Assembly (NCBI GenBank): GCA_019096195.1
Contig: JAGTXK010000026.1
Location: forward strand, 62,001 to 126,000
Length of the DNA stretch: 64,000 nucleotides
Reading direction: 5' to 3'
Source: Boletus sp. NGJ
Taxonomy: Eukaryota; Basidiomycota; Agaricomycetes; Boletales; Boletaceae
Shown: in pieces, positions 22,422 to 35,808 of the stretch
Position numbering within the stretch: position 1 is the stretch's first letter
Layout of the letters: every line of letters starts with the position of its first letter
Notes under the pieces: generated by a model
What the model was told of the DNA's origin: nothing
The model's input: the letters and a program-made list of their open reading frames with translations, nothing else
Database searches by the model: none
Made by a program: the position numbers and the translations under genes

Positions 22422-24950
22422 ATGCAGTCCTCCACCCATAGACTACACACGGAACAACAGAAACAGCTCCAGATACGGAAGCAGATCGAGTGTTTGCAAG
22501 CACAGCTCACCGACATCCCAGATGACGACCCGCGTCTGCAGTCTCCAAAGCGAAACAAGTCAGACGCGACCCTCCTGGCGCCCGCGACACCCTCTCCAAG
22601 TGAGCCCGGTGGTTCCTTGTAAGAATGGCCATTAACCGACTCGCAGGGAAGAAAAGGAGGATCGAACACACTGCTGGTCACGGACGTAAACCCCACGTAG
22701 GCTGTTCGTCCACGTCGGAGCGTCCGCGTGCACACGAGGGCGCGCGCTCGGTTGGAAAACCTGCTACAATCCCTCACCACGCGAAACCAGCACCTTCCAA
22801 TGTACTTAATAAACTCGCCGCCCTGCGTCCTGGACCCACCACTTCCGCCGAGCCAACCCGCGTTACACGATCGTTAGACCTTGCCAAGCCGAAGGTACCC
22901 GAACCTTGCGCGCACTCACACACATTGCCAGAACGTGGCTCTGAGGCTCCTATCGCGTCTACTTCACTGACGACCGCACCACAAAGAGATGAAAACCTCG
23001 CGATAGTGGACGACCTCCAGATGGGACCGGCGGATCACAAACCACCTCCTGATGACCCTTTGTTCGAGCGTCTGGAACCAAACTCTGGTATCCATCTCTT
23101 GTACGTCACGTTTCATGATTCTCGAACCTCTTCATTTCTCTAACATTTACTTCATTCCTGTCACACGATGTTAACTGAAAAATAATATATAAATAATATT
23201 GACATAATGATAGGTCTCGGTCCCTCTCACATGACGACCTTCAAGAGTATCTCCGCGGGCGATATTATCTCTCCCCATCGCGTCTTTACTCTTGCATACG
23301 ACTTCTCCCGAATAAATCTGGATACGATGTACCTGTCGAGGGCGATTGGGTAACCATCGCGGTCGTGGCAGAAAGAGGTCGTGTCAAACATACTCGAGCA
23401 CCAGTGGATATTACTCGCGGAGATGATGGTCGTGCCTCGGACGATGAAACAGGCAGATCAAGGCCTGGTTACAAGCCAGCCGCCCATAAAAAGTCCGACA
23501 AGAACGGTTCAAAGGGTCAAGTAAAACTACACGGCAAAAAGTATGTGAGCATGAAACTGATCGATTTCGGGGCCCGCTCTCGGTCCTCTGCAGGCAGTGG
23601 GAAATCCCCAATCAGGGGCGATGCGTTCTTGACCTTGCTACTGTTCGAGTCCGACGGGTTCGATAAACTTACCGGAGAGGATGGGAGTGTAAAAAAAATC
23701 TATCAGGGCGGGAGCAAAGGTGCGTTTGAGGCGTTGTCCAAGCTCAAGGAGGGAGATGTTGTCGCTCTCCTGAACCCGAAGGTTTTAAAACCTCTCCAGG
23801 TTCGCATGTTTCGCTCCCTCCTTAAATCGTACAATATTCTTCCTTGCTTACTCCTCCCTAGCGCAATGACAAGACACCACATCCTGTGGATAACATCCTC
23901 GCAGTCACCCCGGAATCCGCAACCTCCATCGCGATCATTGGGCGCGCTCGTGATCTCGGCATGTGTAAAGTGGCAAAGAAGGACGGCAAACCCTGCGGAA
24001 GTTGGACCGACAAAAGGGTGAGCGACGTCTGCGAGTGGCATTTGACGAACGCCGTCCAAAGACAACGGGCGGGGCGAGCGGAATTTTCAGCTGGGTTCGT
24101 TTGGGCATCTCATCCCTTTTTTGATGTTTTTTTTTTCTCTGAGTGGTGATGTAATGACCATGGTTTTCTTTCGTCGTCCAGGACATCGGGAATGATGACG
24201 ACCTCTGTCCGCAAGCATAAACCGGAATACGACCCCTCCCGTCAATGGGGTCTCCAACCCGAGCCGGCCGCGGGTAGCTCGGTGTACGTTGTCTCGGGGC
24301 ACGTCGTTGGTGGAGCTGTTGGGGAATATATTCGCGGCCGAGAAGCTGGGCAGAGAGGCACAGGAGAAGGCGAAACGGAGGCTCGGACAGGATGCTGATA
24401 AGGAACTGAAGACGCTTCTGGACAGGGACAAGGAAGGGATGAGGGCTGTCACGAAAGCTAGGGAGGTCGCGGCGGTTATCTTGAAGGCGTCCGAGGGTGG
24501 GAAGAAGAAAGGGAAGGGGAAGAAAGTAGACAAGGGGAAGAGTGAAGCAGTGGAGGACGAGGACGAGGACCTGACGTCGGCGAATGCACCTGCGAAACCG
24601 GCCTATTCTGCGAGTATCATCAAGCATCTTGGGTTCGACCCTGCCGCGAAAGTGGGGCGGAAGCGCACCGAGGATCTTACCATCCAGAAAAAGGTGTGTT
24701 TTATCGCGGTTTTGTGGGGACGTTTTTCTAAGCCATTTATTCCGTTGGATAGCTGGAAGCGCTGGCAGCGGTCCAGGGGTCGAGAAAGGCTATTAACCTT
24801 GCTCGAAAACCAGGTCCAAAGATACGTTCTGGCGTTTCTGTTCCTGCCTTCATGATCGAGGGAGATGCCGGCGCCGAGGACGAGGACTGCGAGTCTGACC
24901 AGGACGTCGTATCAGGGGAAGACAACATGGTCGATCTGGATATGGATTGA
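22422..24950 (+). CDS. MCM10: DNA replication factor Mcm10
   Basis: Mcm10 links the CMG helicase to DNA polymerase alpha at origins and forks. The N-terminal part starts MQSSTHRLHTEQQKQLQIRK with a coiled-coil-like run, followed by a Pro/Ser-rich linker. The OB-fold region includes YDVPVEGDWVTIAVVAERG, KYVSMKLIDFGAR, GDAFLTLLLFESD and GGSKGAFEALSKLKEGDVVA. The signature zinc finger is MCKVAKKDGKPCGSWTDKR followed by VCEWHL. Downstream are SRQWGLQPEPAAGSSVYVVS and GNIFAAEKLGREAQEKAKRR. A Lys-rich stretch and an acidic tail end at VSGEDNMVDLDMD. Between VYVVSGHV and GNIFAAEK (about 24,290-24,340) the frame changes and I find no convincing GT-AG intron; this may be a sequencing error, a real frameshift or an unusual intron. 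Other introns are regular, near 22,620, 23,100, 23,800, 24,090 and 24,700. Confidence 0.88.
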
Positions 24951-25479
24951 TAGTAGTGACGTTTGAATGGTATTGATCACTGCAATTCATCCTAGGCATT
25001 GGGACGATGTCCTTGGTTTATACACTGGATTTTTTGACGGTTTCTCGCCGCCGCCTGTCTACGGGAATGAATGACCAGAACCACTTGGGGTGAGAACCAT
25101 CGTACTACCGTGGTATGAAGAAGTTCCGACATGATGGTTGTAAAGTACCACGGTGATATCGAGATCAAGCCAAGGAACTCGTCACCCCAGTAGGCATTCA
25201 CTGGTACAAAGGTGTACCCGCGATGATGGTATCCATCGCTGACCTTTGATCCGTCTGATCGACTGGCGTCCTATTGAACCAGTGACATCGACCCATACAG
25301 TGTTTGAATTATCTTACTATCTTGTTAGGTGACCTGTTTCTTCTCTGACTAACACGTTTTCGTCTCAGATCCGACTGTGAGGCGTCACAACTGACTCAAA
25401 GTCCACGAGACTAGCCCTCTCTTGAAGGACAGTCAGTGAACTAGTAGTACTGTGCTAGAGCCGATGCCGTCCCACTGCA
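24951..25479. other. Intergenic, nothing recognised
   Basis: Spacer between Mcm10 and a DUF3638 relic; no conserved coding pattern is seen. Confidence 0.4.
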
Positions 25480-25800
25480 CTCGACTTCGAGAGGTGTAAA
25501 GAACATCACGGAATGGCCGCAGTGCCCAGTGGCGCATGCGCACCATCAACCCTCAAGCGAGTCGTGAGATCGAAAGAGAGATTTCCTGAACTAAACGATT
25601 ATTTGGTGCCCAGTGTGACGGCGGCGCGGAATCCGCTCGGGAAGTTGATATCGGTCCTACGCGGATTGATGGGCGTGCCAGTCGAGGTGCTACGGTATAT
25701 GTGACCTATCCGCTGCGCGAACGGCGACGATAGATCAGCAGAAGAGCTCGAGTGGAGTCTGGGTTGTCCGCGGACGTTCTCGACGTGCCAGAGGGATACT
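25480..25800 (-). pseudogene. Degenerate DUF3638/DUF3645 gene relic
   Basis: This stretch aligns by eye with 27,420-27,690 of the neighbouring large gene. Shared runs include GCCCAGTGTGACGGCGGCGC followed by a near match (AATCCGCT, then AACTTGATGTCGGTAC in the large gene), the run around CGAGAGGTG with AAGAACAT, and a match over GCTGTGCGAATGGTGACGATA. The reading is interrupted and many bases differ. It is an old partial copy of the segment encoding HTRGTDIKFPSGFRAAVTLG, in the same orientation as the large gene. It lies just downstream of the large gene's 3' end. Confidence 0.65.
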
Positions 25801-26119
25801 TCTTCGCCAAGATCTCAACTTGACCTGCACCCACGACCGTCCACCTCTCAGGCATCGATACCCTGTTCGACTATTTGCTCAACTTGATCATCACATCAAG
25901 GAATACATCCGTGAAAAAAGCATTATTCGACAGGGCCTCGTCAAGAATACTCTGGGGTGGATGAATTGGGGTGGAAGGGGGAAGGAGGACGCTTCACAAT
26001 CGAACGAGCATGGCCGTCCAGCTTTCCAGACAGTGAAATAGTATTACTACATTGACTCGGACAAGAAGACGCACAAGAATATATACAACCAGAAACATTC
26101 TAGGAATGAAATTCAAGCC

Positions 26120-29100
26120 CTAGTCCACCACCATTGCATGCCAGTAGTCCTTGACACCCTGGATGATAGTGATGTTACGTGCTGGATCATCAATTTCTCC
26201 CAACCATGACTCGAGAGGTAAACTGAAACACACCTCATCATCGAAATCGTCTTCAGAAAGTAGCCGTCCGTCAAGAAGCCTCCCCATGTGCGTCGATGCA
26301 AACCGCATGCCTTTCCTGCGAAGGCCCATCAATGACCTCACCAAAGTCATGGGTGTACGCTGGAATGTGTCCACGGTCTGCAAGTACTTTGGCCGACTCC
26401 TTGGAGGGATGAACCCGTCGGGCCCAACCTTGATGCCCCCTTTGCCTTTCATGTCCCTTGCATAGACGCAAAGGAAACGACACAACCGGATGTATGTTTC
26501 GTAGTCCTTCAGATACAGCTGCCCAGCAAACACGTTCAACTGATCCATAAGAGGCCGGGGAGGAGTCCACTCGGTAGGAATGGCAGGGATGCTGTACAAA
26601 GCAAGGTCATCGCATGGTTTCATGGACTTGGTGACGCGGGATGTGTACAGATGGAGGTGAACGTTCTTGCTTGACCTGATATACGGCATCAAGAGGTTGG
26701 CTTCGCAAGGGCTCAAAATGACGAGCACATCGTTTTGACCTCTTTTCCCGGAAACAACCCAGTGAACAGGGCGCAAGAACTCGTCCAAATTTCCTGACGA
26801 CCTGACGGTCTTCTGAAAATCTGCCGTCACTAACACAAATGGACTCCAAACGTGCGCCTCATTGCCAGTGGTAATTGCAGAAGTTCCATCGAGTGTCCCG
26901 AAAGCTGGACGGAAAGCTGTGGTATTTGTAAGAATGACGCCTGTCGTTACAAAGGTCAATGACATCTTGATGGAGTGAATGGCCCGCTGGTGGCACCCTC
27001 GGGGGTCGTTCCACTTGTCGTTCGCGTTCAATTTCATGGATGACCTCCCGCTCTTGTTCTTCATCCATGCTCACATCGCGGAGTGACAAAACCCCGAGCT
27101 CGGTGCAATGTCGGCGAATCTCCGGGGGCGGCCAACGAGGCAGATTTCGAAGTGTTGTGGTGAGGCCCATAGAGGTCTTCCAACCTCTTGGCTTCCGGCT
27201 GGAGCCACTTTTCCGAAAGCGCTTTCGAGGACAGCTCGCCTCTGCGGAAGCTGGTCCAAGCGGCATATCGGGATGTATGATCCGTCCCTTGCTGTGCCCA
27301 AAGCGGCGCTCGCTGCTGAATATCGTCGCATGTCTCACGGATAGCCCAGTGTAGGATATCCATGGTATCGATGACGTGCAAACGGTCTCTGTCTTTTCCA
27401 GCCACAGAACGGATACGCCGGTCAACCTCGAGAGGTGCGAAGAACATGATGGAATGACCGTGGCCCAGCTTCCGCATCCGCATGCAACCTACGCGCGCCA
27501 AGTAGTTAGACTAGTGAAACGAAATGGCGTACATGTATGTACCTTGAGCCAAACGATCCTTGGTCACTTTGGGGCCCAGTGTGACGGCGGCGCGAAATCC
27601 GCTTGGAAACTTGATGTCGGTACCACGTGTGTGAGCATCGTCGAGGTATACGACGCATTGATCCAACTGCTGTGCGAATGGTGACGATATCAAAAGCTGT
27701 GTAGTTCCGTCTCGTGCGCGCACTGTCAACTCATCGTCCTCGTTGAAATAAATGGCCGCAGAAGCACCCGGTTTGATGTTGAGCCATGCTCTCAGCCAGC
27801 TGATCGTTTTGAAGATCGAGCATTTGAGCACCGACGTCCAACAGGACGCGGATCTCGGGCTGCTGGGCAACCAACATCTTGAGGAATTCGTGTGTGGTTC
27901 GTCGCTCGCCGTTCTCTTTGGTCATGCACATATAGTGCTTGTTCTCCGGCTGTAGCAGATACGATAGAACCTTCGCATTGGTCCCTCGCTGATGATCGGG
28001 ATCACGTTGAGTGATATGGAGGGGTAACAGATGTTGACTGTCATTCGTTCCCGAAAATCCTATAAAAAGGTTGAGCCAGCGAGCTCGGGGATCCTTATCC
28101 TCGACTTACCAGTTAGTAGACGGTCTTTTTTCTCTGCCAAATCCCAACCTGAACACGACAGCTTCGAAGGAAACTCCTTTGCATCCTTCGGGAACACGAC
28201 ACTTGAAAGGTAGAAATCGACTGTTGCCCGATTCCGCGAGAAGAGAGGAACTAAAAACTCGTTCCACTGCTCGGATGACTTGATGTTGACTCCGCTTAGC
28301 GTCCGCAGATTTTCTGGCACGGCAGGGCCACACTCTCGAACCCAGAGATCGTAATCCAGGGATGGGTCGTCCTGTTTCAGCAAAATTTCAAAAGAAACTT
28401 TCAGCTGTCCTTCGCTGAGGCCGCCGTAGTAATAAGATAGGCAGGTGAGGATGATGGCAATGTCTGGATGTCCGAACTCGGCCCTTTGTGCTGGGATGTC
28501 TTTTGCTCTATAGGGGACTGCGAGCATGGTACGCAATGGATGAAGGCCATAGTCTACCCGCCATCGTCGCTCTCTGAAAGCAAACAAAAGAATGCCGGTG
28601 GCCAAGAGGCCGCGCAGCAGTAGCAGACCACCCCACAGAGGGGTCTGCTGACAGTACTCCTTTACCAATTGGACCGTTTCGGGAGAGACATCCGCGCATG
28701 ATATGAAGCTTCGAATCGCGTCCCTGAGGCCCAAGCGGAGCTGTCCAAAGCTGAAGTTTGGAAGCAGTCCATCCATAACGTCTTGCACTATCCATGAGAT
28801 TAACTCTTGCCCAGCGTCTGTATGCAATATACGAAGGTGGGGGAATGATCCGGGCGGACCACGCTCATACTCCACTCCAAGCGGGAAAAGCTCTCGAAGG
28901 GAAGACGCATGTTTGCTCACGAGACTGAGAACTTGTTCCGTGGTGGTCCATCGTTCAGGGAAGCCCTCCATATGTTGCTGATGGCCAATGGTATATACCA
29001 ATTGATACCGAACGTGAAGGATTTCGTCGCTCTCGTCCAGAATATCTCGTGAATGAGAATGGAGCCACTTCTGAAGCTTCAGTAGGAGGTTTGCTACTAG

Positions 29101-32100
29101 TTCACCGTCTTCTGCCTGAGGAAGCTGCTTCTCCACGCTCACCAACCTGAGCGACAAAATGTGCTCCGGTTGGACCACCAGAATCCCGCCTTCCTTCATG
29201 CATTCCTAACATGAGTGTCACGAAGGGCAGCCACTTTCTGACCATCGACCTCCAGGGAACGAGAGAACGGGATGAAGTATATTCGCCTGTTGACGAGCCC
29301 ACCGAGGCGATCCGCAAGAAGGTGGAACATCTGCGCCGTCAACGCCTTCGGTACGATGACGCGGACGAGTTGATCACCATCGGCCAGAGTAACAACAACG
29401 ATTGGGACAATCACAGATGACTTCCCCTCGCCCATATTGAGTTGCATGGCCGTATTGTTAGTACCCGAGCGTGGTGTTATCATCGCTTTGGCAACGTCAG
29501 CTTGAACCCGGCGAACCAAAAAGTTGCCTTGCAGCTGATGTGGGAGAAGGACTGGCGTCAGCTCGTACATACATTCATGACACAGGAAACACACCTGAAT
29601 TAGTAGCCAGTCTGGATGTGCTTCGGCGTTCCAGCCATCACATCCTTCGTTCTGCAGTTCCCTGCGAAGCTCTTCATGAAGGTTGTCGAGGTGTAGTCGA
29701 AGCAATCTTCGCGCACGCTGTAGCTCGAGCACGAGTAGAGCCAACCTTATGAGACATCTCTTCCACTCGTCGGAGAGTGCGATTGATGAATTAGACGCGA
29801 GTAACCGAAAAAGCGCATGTGGAGTGACGCGTGGCCATTGGCCCGACTGCTCGAGAGCTTGTTCACTCTGGCTTCTCGGGCCCAGATACTGCTTGAGGTG
29901 GTGAAGACCCTTAATGTAGCTGGCACTGCACTGATTATAATGTGCCAAAAGTGTCTCGGCAGTCGGTAGCTTCGTCGTACCATGAGCTAAAAGAGACATC
30001 TCATTCCAAAGCATTCTGCACTTGCGCGGAGGGCCGAGACGTATCGTCGCTGGAATGGAGTTACTGCGTTCGCCTCAGCCGTAGTAATTAGCTGATGCAA
30101 CGGGGCGAGACCAGAAAGTGAGGTATCCTCAGCATCGGCAGCGTACCGAGGTAATCTATCGTGTGCTTGTATCGATGGTGCAGGTCTGGCAAATAGCTGA
30201 TCCGCTGCGAACGGCCACGGGATGCAAGAGGGGTTGCTTTTCGAGGGACGGAATGAGTAAGTGGGGGTTGGGAAGACCTGGGAGTGTACATTGTTCAGAA
30301 TCTTCTGCACGCGAGTGAGGTGCTCTTTGAGTTTGAGATTGTGATAACAGCTGGAGAAGTGGCTCTGGACCTTGGATGTCAAACCCGCCACATCATATAA
30401 GGCGGTGCTGAGTGAGCACCGTGGGGGTGTCTCGCATGGCCAAGCCTTCAAGAACGTATTGGACTGTTGTATCGGTGTCCGAGTTCGAGTCTCTTGTTAT
30501 ACATTTCGAGTCGACGTTTTCGCAAGTTCTTGAAACTTTCGCCATTTTGTGCAGGTTTTGTACTTTCAGGGCTACGTTCGAAGGAGTGGGCACAGTCATG
30601 AATATAACTGCGCAGGATGGTCGACGGAGGGACAAAATGCCTTCTGAGGGTTTGTAGGAACCATAGCAGTGGTGGATCCTCCAAACAGAACTGCGAATCC
30701 GCCGCAAAAGCTACGAACGCGGGGACCAGGTCGGTAAGTTCCGATGAGGCGTATGCCATCGCGGGCAGTGAGAAAAGTAACCGAACCCATTTCCTTTCAT
30801 CGCTTCTTCGCAGGAGATTGTATGCCTTGAGCCAAATCGATGGAAGATCCGGAGCCAACCATGATCTGTCATATAGGAGAGACAAAGCAGTATCCCCAGA
30901 TACGGTCCCCTTCCATGATTCCATCATGCTCACTATATTCTTTGGAGTCGTTGAATTGCCGGTCCGACGGTGAACGACAGTCGCCGCGATATAAGCGCGA
31001 TGCTCCCCCGAACCAACCTCAACTAGGTCTCTGGCGCGGTACCGGACATCGAAATCTGCCACGCAAGGCTGCCCAGAAACCTCGGATGGGAAGAGATACG
31101 CAGCTCGTAGCGCACTGCGCTGCAGCAGGTGACTCGTCATGCGATGGAAATTCTTCAAACAAAGTATTCGATTGGCTCTCTTGGAATAATTGGACTCTTT
31201 CGTAGTGTTCCTTGATCCCCTTGGAAACGACGTACAACTCGTGATGCTGAGAATTTACCGGAAGATTGAGCCATTCCACCTTCTGCATAGATTTGAGGTG
31301 TTGAGGGTACCACGTGCGCGAGGGACACACGGATGCGATCAAACTCAAGAGCTCCGCGTCGCGAGAATCGAACCTCATTATCGACCAGCAGCTGGCTGAA
31401 CGAAGCAGAGACAACGCTTCCTCCGTGCCCGATCTGCCTGTAAGCGAATCGGTGCTACACCCGCTGGTCAGAGCGTGCAGGTAAGCACAGTACAGCTTGT
31501 TCGTCAAACTGCCGTTTCCTGTCAAACAGCCCAGGTCGATATCGACTCTGTAGGTCTGGTACGTGACCCGCTGAAGGGCGGGACCACGGGTATCGATCTC
31601 GACGCGACCGTGATGACCATCCATCTGGAACGATATCGCACCCTCGGGGATGAGGACACACCGTTGGACAAGTTCGTCAGCGTCGACGTTTTCTCTGAGC
31701 TTTGGGCGAAGCACAAGCCGATTGACCAAACCAAACAGAGTGCCAATAGATTGGTTCTCGTCATACACCATGCCCCGGATGTTGTGAGATTGGAGGTCCC
31801 CATCCTCATCGACGTAAAAGGACAGGCGATAGCGGGGTAAAGCAACAGACAGTTTGCAATGATGATGAAGGTTTGTCGGAGTGGTTCAAGGACACGGTGA
31901 CAAGGAGATTCCATGGGGCATCGAGTGGCTTCAAGAGGTCCGATACCATGGCCCACGATGGGCTTCGGATGTCTATGAGGCGCTCTCGGCCCTTGTACAT
32001 GTGATATTGCCCAGGAGTACAACCCATCTTCCAATTCTCCGGCGAAGCCTTCCAAAGATTGTCGAGAGGGCGGATCTCCATGACGGATGTAGAAAGGTTT

Positions 32101-35100
32101 AACCAATGAGCGTGTCCCTCAATCAACACACACGGCAAGTCTCCCTTCAGTTTTTCCTGAGGAATGAGCTCGATGGTTTGTGAGTCGACATGTGCTCGTA
32201 TCACGAGATCAGAGCTCTTGCTTCTGAGAGAAAAGTACACCTGGAAATGCCAGTCGAGTTCTCAAGATTATCCCCTACATCCCCGAAAGCGCGCTCACCT
32301 GGTGACCCGAGATCATGCTTCGTGTCGAGTACTCCATCCCTGGGAGATCACTTGGTAAGACCTCAAGCACTTGCTGCACAAGGGGTCAATAACCTGGGTG
32401 ACATTGGGCATGAAGAGACGTACCTCGCCAAATATTAGGTTGTACAGCGGATGCCGTTGAATTTCATTCGGCAATCGTCCAAGCGGTTTCCCGTTGACCA
32501 GAAGTGAGCCATCAAGTAAATTGAAATGCACCACTTGGGAACACTGGTCGACTGTTGGCGCGGTCGTGCACGAGAACCAGCGTGAATTCGGATTCTGCAA
32601 TGGGGTCCACCACGAGCCCGCACGGTAGTGAGGCCAAACCCTGCGAACCGCAAGGTCGATGCCTTCATCACTGCAGGCGGCCTGAATGATGTCGCTTACA
32701 ACAGTTTCCAAGGCCAGAGAGAGACGGCGATCACGATCAAGGAGTAGCTGCGTATACGCGGGGAGGGAAGTGACCTTGCTAGGTGTGTGGTCGTGGATTA
32801 TTATAGCGGAAGAAAGTAAAACTTCAATATCTTGTGCTGAATGAAGAAGCCTTCGGACCATGGCAGGGTCAACATCGAAGGTGCTTCGACAAATGGCGGC
32901 GGCACCCCACAAACACCTACGCAATTCTTCATCTCCTGGTGTTTTCGCGAGCTTAGCTGATAGCTCCTGCACCCAGGAGAATACCTTGCCGCGTGTAGTA
33001 CGAAGAAGCTCCGAGCACTTTCTCTGAGACAGCCTCATCGGGGCTGGACGCAAGGAGACGACGGAGCAAGAGCGAAATGGTATCCATTGTCACAGCTTCC
33101 AGCCAATTGGCTTCGACATCCTGGAGGAGGCTCTCTAGCTCTCCTAGAAGCGCATAGCAAAAGGAGGGCTGTTGGATCTCCTGGTGCCATGTCCACCTCC
33201 GTATTCGCACACGGTCCGACTTGTGAGACTGCCTGAGCCAACAGCAGATGAACTTCGTGACGGTGGAAGCTCAATGATCGACCTCGAAGCTCTCGCAAGA
33301 TGTTGAGCCATTGAAGCAAACCGCCGCTGCGCAGGTGTCCGAACGCCATGAATTCATGGATGGAAAGGTTCTTGTGGCAGTCGGCTTGGTTTGCCACGAC
33401 CTCGTTCGACGTGTGGGAGGTGGCATCAACATACTTCTGCAAATTCTGGTATGGTCCGCTTTGAAGCTTGTACGTGCAATACCTGCTGATGTTGGCACGA
33501 CCAAATGCCTTAGAGACAGGAATACAAGCATGGCTATCGAAGCCATAGAGTTTCAATCCATTGTTGACACAGACCTGTTCCTGCGTGGTGGGAATGGACG
33601 TGTTGCTATAATGCGTGACAGCGAATGGTTTCGTGTCAGAAGCAAGGGAGATCCGCGATCTCGGATGCTTAACAAGGTAAGGCTGGAGCGCGGCATACTC
33701 GCTGAGCTGGATATAGGGATTCTTTGCCTCAACGGATGAGGAACAAAGATCGACCAAGAGATGGAATGTGGCAGTGCGCCACATGTTGAAAGGGATTGGA
33801 CAGTTTAATTCGAACACGACAGCCTCAGCGTGAAGGTGCTCGTCCGGCAACGGCCACTCGTGAACGGCTATCTCCATGTTCCCAAGTTCTTTCTCAAGGG
33901 AGCACTTGCTACAGCGGCGGCGGGCATGGTATTCGTAGCCATCCCGATTGGTGGCGTACTCGTGATCCATCTCAGCAGCCTGTTTGTTCAAGATCGGTAT
34001 AGCGAGCATTCGCTCTCTCGAGTTCAGCACACTTTGCACGAACTTCGCGCCGCGCTACTCCCTCGATTCGAGTCTTCAGACGCTGAAGATGCGAAGAGCT
34101 TCTGTAGAAACGGACGGCAAAACTGTCTGCAGTGACTGTCTGAGAAAACACCGACAATCCACCTTGTGACTTGAAATGGCGATGAGAGAGGTATTCGTGT
34201 GCGCGGTTGAGACGATGGAGACTCCCAGTCTTGCAAAGTAACAGATCCTCCAGAAGACTTGTGGGGACCTCCGGAGAGTACTCCGCGAGCATGGGAATAT
34301 CCTTGATAGCTATTTTGTCGAGTGCAATCCAAAACTCGATCATGGTCAACAGCATGACAGACAGAAGTTCTGGATTGTTCGTGTACGTTCTCAGCGCATT
34401 CGACGAATATTTATTTGCCAAGACCTCCAGTTTCACGCAAGCTTTGTTGTTATTTCTGACCCGATCGACCCAGGTGTCAATACTCTGTTCGACCGCCTGC
34501 TCGACATCATAGAGGGCAACGTGAGGCTCGGTACGGTATGCATCCTCGAAAACGTTAGAGGACAGAAAATCATCAAGAGTACCTCGAGGACGATGTTCAG
34601 GTTTAAAAGGAGGTGTCGGGTAGGATTGATGCTCGTGATTAGCGAGAGCGTTGCGAAGGTAGTCACCACTACCCAAGAGCGACAGCTGAATGTCTCGCGT
34701 TAGATTGAGCTGAGAGGGGCTCCAGTCTGGGGATACACGCTGAGCAGCCTGTACCTGTCCCCACCTCTTCTCAAGGGTCGATCGGAGGGAACTGCATGTC
34801 TGCAACACAGCACGGGAGAGCCAGTCAGGCGCGGAAGAACCCAGCTTCCGTAGGCGTCGGCTGATTTTTGCTGCCATAGAGTGGAGTACAAGGTTGGGGA
34901 GGTCCGCAGATATCTTCTCCCGTGCGAGGTGGCACATGAAGAATAGCATGAATTCCTTGTAGGTACGATGCCCGAGATTAGACCGATCCAGTGAAGTCTG
35001 AAGGGTAACCCTGATAAGGAGCCAGAGCGATGAGCGCCGCCACGGTAACTTCGAGTTGTTCCATACAACGTCATCACCCACACGTTTGCTAATGCGAACG

Positions 35101-35808
35101 ATGTTGGCAGGGCTACCGACACTTCTCAAGATTCCGGTAAGTAACTCGGTGATGTAACGTGGGTGGGTGGTGTCTCGGGTTTCGACAAGGGTTGACTGCG
35201 CTTTTTGGCTTGTTGGAGCGGCATCAAGGATATCGTCGTTCATGTGAACGAGGAAATTGACTAGTTCAGATAGAAAGCTTTCGTCTTCAAACACGACATT
35301 GGGGACCTCGATGGCTGGTCCAGGATATGAGCAGATGAGCTTGCCTTTCGTAGTCATCACATCTTCAGCCTTCGGGGATACCTCGAACGACTCGACGATG
35401 GTGACATCTCTGTGCTTCCTGAATACGACCGCCACATTCTGAGCTCGAATAAGGAATGGGAGGATATCTACACGTTGTGAGTGTCTATGATATTGTGGGG
35501 GTCGAAAGCTTACCTCCAACATGCATGCTGCTCAGGTGAGAAACAGTCTGGGACCGGTCCAGGCTTTCAAACTGAACAGTGACCTGCAGATTATCCAACA
35601 TTCCTGAGATGCGACCCCACTCAGGTAGGTTGGCTTTGTCGACGTGCCCACTGTAGATATGCGCAACAGAGGCGACCGCACCAGCTAGCGAACGATCGTT
35701 GCGGAGAGTGTGGTCATCCCCACCGGGAAGTTTGAGAGGAAGAAACACGTGCGTAACGATATATTCCAATGTGCGAATGTCCCCAGGGTCAAGGACGGAG
35801 TAAGGCAT
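26120..35808 (-). pseudogene. Giant DUF3638/DUF3645 SecA-like ATPase protein, copy A (frame-broken)
   Basis: A very large conserved fungal protein, about 3,100 residues if whole, often annotated as a ubiquitinyl-hydrolase-like protein; its biochemical role is unproven. The start is set at MPYSVLDPGDIRTLEYIVTH. The N-terminal half is helical. The ATPase-like core has MQLNMGEGKSSVIVPIVVVT (Walker A), LGGLVNRRIYFIPFSRS, ILVVQPEHILSLRLVSVEK and DESDEI (Walker-B-like). DUF3645 follows with WRVDYGLHPLRTMLAVPYRA, then EFGHPDIAIILTCLSYYYGG and VYLDDAHTRGTDIKFPSG. The C terminus ends IIQGVKDYWHAMVVD. Compared with copy B at 58-64 kb, this copy carries small insertions near 29,207, 29,220, 30,000, 30,454, 30,490 and 31,130, and the frame is broken several times between 29.2 and 31.2 kb. 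It is therefore probably a pseudogene, unless these are assembly errors. Confidence 0.75.
26187..32086. repeat. Segmental duplication, copy A (partner 58114-64000)
   Basis: About 5.9 kb that is nearly identical to 58,114 to the window end, same orientation, offset about 31.9 kb. Similarity switches abruptly at 26,187 from weak to near-perfect. The true right end lies beyond the window for the partner copy. Most differences cluster in 29.2-31.2 kb. Confidence 0.92.
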
